A stretch of 15,961 bases of DNA. It comes from GCA-2737665 sp044344795 (GTDB lineage Bacteria > Bacteroidota > Bacteroidia > Palsa-965). The stretch's first letter is position 1. Each line of letters begins with the position of its first letter. The position numbers and the translations under genes were made by a program. The stretch covers positions 1 to 15,961 of the forward strand of contig JBIJCF010000049.1 in the NCBI GenBank assembly GCA_044344795.1. The letters run 5' to 3'. Under the pieces are notes generated by a model. The model was not told the DNA's origin. It made no database searches and saw only the letters and a program-made list of their open reading frames with translations. This document shows, one piece after another, positions 13,205 through 15,961 of the stretch.

Positions 13205-15961
13205 TTAGAACGCTCTGCTAATTCCAACAACCCAGCGCATTGCAATGTAGTCGGGTGATGCGAACGGTGTACGGTTCAGGAATAGTGGCGCATCAAAACG
13301 CAATGTTAATGGCTGTACCATTTGCAATGGAGGGAATCGTTTGATCGTTAATGCACATCCGATACCCGCATCTGCGCGAAGTTCTGCAAATGCTAACGAT
13401 TCACCCGGTACGCTGAAGTTAATGGCTCCAATATCACCGAATACGTATGTTGCAATTCCAATCACGCTATTAACACGTGGCATGGAACGTCCGATAAACC
13501 GGAACAATTCCTGGAATTCAATCTCAGTATTAACTGCAACGCCTGAAGTTCCACGATAGGTTCTGCGCACATCGCCATACCAATCGTAATGCGGCATTAA
13601 ATAGCCTGAATAACCGCGCAAATTCAATCCGCCGCCTGCATGGAAATGATTGATGTCGTTGCCGTACCCGCCCCATTCACCCGGAATTACACCAACAGAG
13701 CGAGTGTATTTACTATCCATCAGTTGTTCCGGATTTGCTCCTGCCGCATACAACATGGATTCTTTCGCCCAGTTGCTTCCTGTTCCAATCTGTGCAAACG
13801 TGCGTGTATTAATATTAATACGACCAAGATCATTCTTATTCACCACGTTTAACGAAGCGTAATGATAATCGTAATCACTGCCGATAGCGGATGAACGCAC
13901 CTGCAACTGAATTACACCATTACCGCGCTTATATTGATATGGATGTTCGTATCCAACGGTAATACTATTGTTGAATTTGCCGGGTTCCCATTCTTCAGGA
14001 TTGATCAAATAAGTGAGATCCGTGGAATCCTGACGATGCAATAATTTAAAGTGAATGTAGTAGCGGTTTTTTTCAGAGCGATCTTTAAATTCCAAACCTA
14101 CTAACCCCATATTTAATCCGTCGATGTGACGGCCGGTTAAAACAATAGCCGAGTTACGCACGAAACGGTGTAGTGGCGTTCTGTAGTTGAATTGAACACT
14201 AAATTGATCGTATCCGTTGAGCTCTGCGTTAGCAGGTAATTCAGGACGTAATGCGCCAAGGTTGTAATGGAAGGTTAAATCAAAAGTGTGTCGCACATTC
14301 ATAAAATCACCACCCAGATAGAAACCAGCTTTTAGTCCGTCATAACTGTTGTACCAGAAATCAGGTCGCGCATACAAATCATACTCTTTCCAGGATGGAC
14401 GATTGTAAATACGGTGATCGAAATGGAAATTTACCGGTGTTTTTTTGCTGTTATTCAGCATGTAAACATCTGCAAGACGATTGGTGGTGTCAATCCGAAC
14501 ATCCTGAATGCCTGTAGGAATAACAACTTCAGCTGTGTATGTCGGACGCAATTTGTCCCATCCGATCCAATGCGGTAACACTGTTGCGGTCGTTTGTTTT
14601 TCGAACCATGTATTCGGAATGTAGTAGTTGTAATGCTTTCCGTCATTGGCGTACACTGTAAAGTCAACCGGCATCTGCATTCGACCTTTACGTTCAAATT
14701 TAATTTTATACACGTCGGTCGAATCACCTTTACTTATACGTCCAACTTTATAATCAATTGTTTTCGAAGTTGTGAGCCACTGATCGAAGAACCAGTTCAG
14801 ATCTACATGTGTAAACTGAATTATGGAGTTTCTGAAATCTTCTACATAAGGATGACAGAATTTCCATTGCTCAAAATAGTTTTTCATGGCTGCCTGAAAC
14901 AAAGAATCGCCTAATACATATTGTAAGTTAAACAACATGGTTGCCGTTTTAGAATATACCTGTCCATAGCCTCCGCCATGACGAAGTGCACTGTTAAAAT
15001 GATCGGAGTGTTGATCGATTACCGTTACCGGATCATTAACACCTTCGTTCATGTAACCATTGTAAACTTCACCATCTATGTAGGTTTCTCCGTCCGTAAA
15101 ACGTTCAACATACTTGGAACGATAAGGCATACGTACACGGTTTTTACCCAGAATTTTTTCGCAAGCATAAGCAGTTAAAAATTGTGTAAACCCCTCATCC
15201 AACAGTGCACGATACGTTTCGTTATTGCCTACCATTCCATAAAACCAATTGTGGCCAACTTCGTGCGCAATGAGATCATAATAATCCGGAGCGTATCCAC
15301 CGTCCAGCGTGAGCATCGGATATTCCATACCATCGCGGGCATCGGCAACAATCATTTTGGGGTACGCGTACATGCCGAAATCTTCCGAATACACCTGAAT
15401 TACTCTAGCTGTAAAAGCAGCTGCGTCCAGCCAACCGGCACAATGTGGTTCCTGAACTAAAGCAATGCAACGAATGCCTTTCCACACTACTTCTCCTATT
15501 CGATAAGTTGGATCTGCAGTCCAAGCAAAATCGTGCGTATTTTCAGAGTGAAACTTCCAGGTTTTCGTTGTTCCGTTAGGTTCCACAATTACACTAGGTT
15601 GCGATTCCCAGGTTTTTTTTGCGAAGTTGGCGATGTCAAGTTTCTGGCGAAGATCAGGCGGTAACATTTCTTGTTCGTTCACCATAACACCTGTTGCATC
15701 CATGATGTAATGGTTCGGCATGGTAATTTCAACATCAAATACGCCGTAGTCGCCGTAAAATTCGCGTGTTAAATGTTGGTCGGTATCCCAACCCATTTTT
15801 CTGTCGTACACCGAAATACGCGGATACCAATGCACACCATCGTAATGTTTGTATCCATAAGCTTTGTACATTTTCATGCGACGACGAATTGTACCATCGC
15901 CATCGAAGTAGGTGGAAAAGTCCATTTTGAATTTCACCGACTGATTAGGCTGTAATGGCTT
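13205..15961 (-). CDS. M1 metallopeptidase with C-terminal outer-membrane-barrel-like domain (N-terminus cut by window)
   Basis: The frame runs open from the right edge for 918 codons to TAA at 13205. The start and any signal peptide lie outside; KPLQPNQSV at the edge continues the M1 N-terminal domain. Counting from the edge, GMEYP (211-215) is the GxMEN-like substrate motif, HEVGH (233-237) and Glu256 form the HExxH-x18-E zinc site, and Tyr336 in VYSKTATML fits the catalytic tyrosine. This predicts an active aminopeptidase. The catalytic part ends near 505. The last 410 residues show alternating amphipathic strands and aromatic-rich turns, the tetrapeptide LRGY (781-784) in an Omp85-like setting, FDAPLF near the end, and a C-terminal phenylalanine. 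That suggests an outer-membrane beta-barrel that anchors the peptidase in the envelope. The family call is secure; the barrel is inferred. The gene converges on the glycan operon. Confidence 0.9.
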   Translation of the reverse strand, partial: KPLQPNQSVKFKMDFSTYFDGDGTIRRRMKMYKAYGYKHYDGVHWYPRISVYDRKMGWDTDQHLTREFYGDYGVFDVEITMPNHYIMDATGVMVNEQEMLPPDLRQKLDIANFAKKTWESQPSVIVEPNGTTKTWKFHSENTHDFAWTADPTYRIGEVVWKGIRCIALVQEPHCAGWLDAAAFTARVIQVYSEDFGMYAYPKMIVADARDGMEYPMLTLDGGYAPDYYDLIAHEVGHNWFYGMVGNNETYRALLDEGFTQFLTAYACEKILGKNRVRMPYRSKYVERFTDGETYIDGEVYNGYMNEGVNDPVTVIDQHSDHFNSALRHGGGYGQVYSKTATMLFNLQYVLGDSLFQAAMKNYFEQWKFCHPYVEDFRNSIIQFTHVDLNWFFDQWLTTSKTIDYKVGRISKGDSTDVYKIKFERKGRMQMPVDFTVYANDGKHYNYYIPNTWFEKQTTATVLPHWIGWDKLRPTYTAEVVIPTGIQDVRIDTTNRLADVYMLNNSKKTPVNFHFDHRIYNRPSWKEYDLYARPDFWYNSYDGLKAGFYLGGDFMNVRHTFDLTFHYNLGALRPELPANAELNGYDQFSVQFNYRTPLHRFVRNSAIVLTGRHIDGLNMGLVGLEFKDRSEKNRYYIHFKLLHRQDSTDLTYLINPEEWEPGKFNNSITVGYEHPYQYKRGNGVIQLQVRSSAIGSDYDYHYASLNVVNKNDLGRININTRTFAQIGTGSNWAKESMLYAAGANPEQLMDSKYTRSVGVIPGEWGGYGNDINHFHAGGGLNLRGYSGYLMPHYDWYGDVRRTYRGTSGVAVNTEIEFQELFRFIGRSMPRVNSVIGIATYVFGDIGAINFSVPGESLAFAELRADAGIGCALTIKRFPPLQMVQPLTLRFDAPLFLNRTPFASPDYIAMRWVVGISRAF

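Overview
This window looks like an ordinary chromosomal stretch from a Bacteroidota (probably flavobacterial) genome of moderate GC. The reasons are: promoter cores of the Bacteroidota type TAnnTTTG in front of several genes, no clear Shine-Dalgarno sequences, a DUF349-repeat protein, a small DUF4834-like membrane protein, a YfhO-type membrane protein inside a glycan operon, and a large M1 peptidase that ends in an outer-membrane-barrel-like domain. No insertion sequence, CRISPR array, rRNA or convincing tRNA was found.

Layout. (1) 1-1881, minus strand: the N-terminal 627 residues of the bifunctional phenylacetate enzyme PaaZ, cut by the left edge. (2) 2080-3900, plus: a DUF349-repeat coiled-coil protein, divergent from paaZ, with a TATTTTTG promoter core and a hairpin in its leader. 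A shared hairpin terminator follows. (3) 3947-5456, minus: an aldo/keto reductase and, downstream of it, an unrecognised acidic protein of 149 residues, probably co-transcribed. (4) 5564-5803, plus: a short single-pass membrane protein (DUF4834-like), divergent from the reductase. (5) 5804-6144: gene-free, but with a strong hairpin terminator and a possible small RNA. (6) 6145-13174, plus: a tightly packed five-gene operon of YfhO-like membrane protein, SAM methyltransferase, GT4 glycosyltransferase, Wzx-type flippase and a second GT4-like glycosyltransferase. The gaps are 2, 2 and 1 nt, then a 19-nt overlap. (7) 13205-15961, minus: an M1 metallopeptidase cut at its N-terminus by the right edge, with an Omp85-like C-terminal beta-barrel. 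It converges on the glycan operon through one bidirectional terminator.

The genes do not form one pathway. The coherent unit is the glycan operon. Two cytoplasmic glycosyltransferases and a methyltransferase could build and decorate a lipid-linked glycan, the flippase could move it across the inner membrane, and the YfhO protein could act on the periplasmic side as a GT-C-like transferase or its partner. The neighbouring peptidase would also act in the envelope. The items most worth a second look are the peptidase-barrel fusion, the YfhO-headed operon, the candidate small RNA, and the mirrored promoter elements between the reductase and the small membrane protein.
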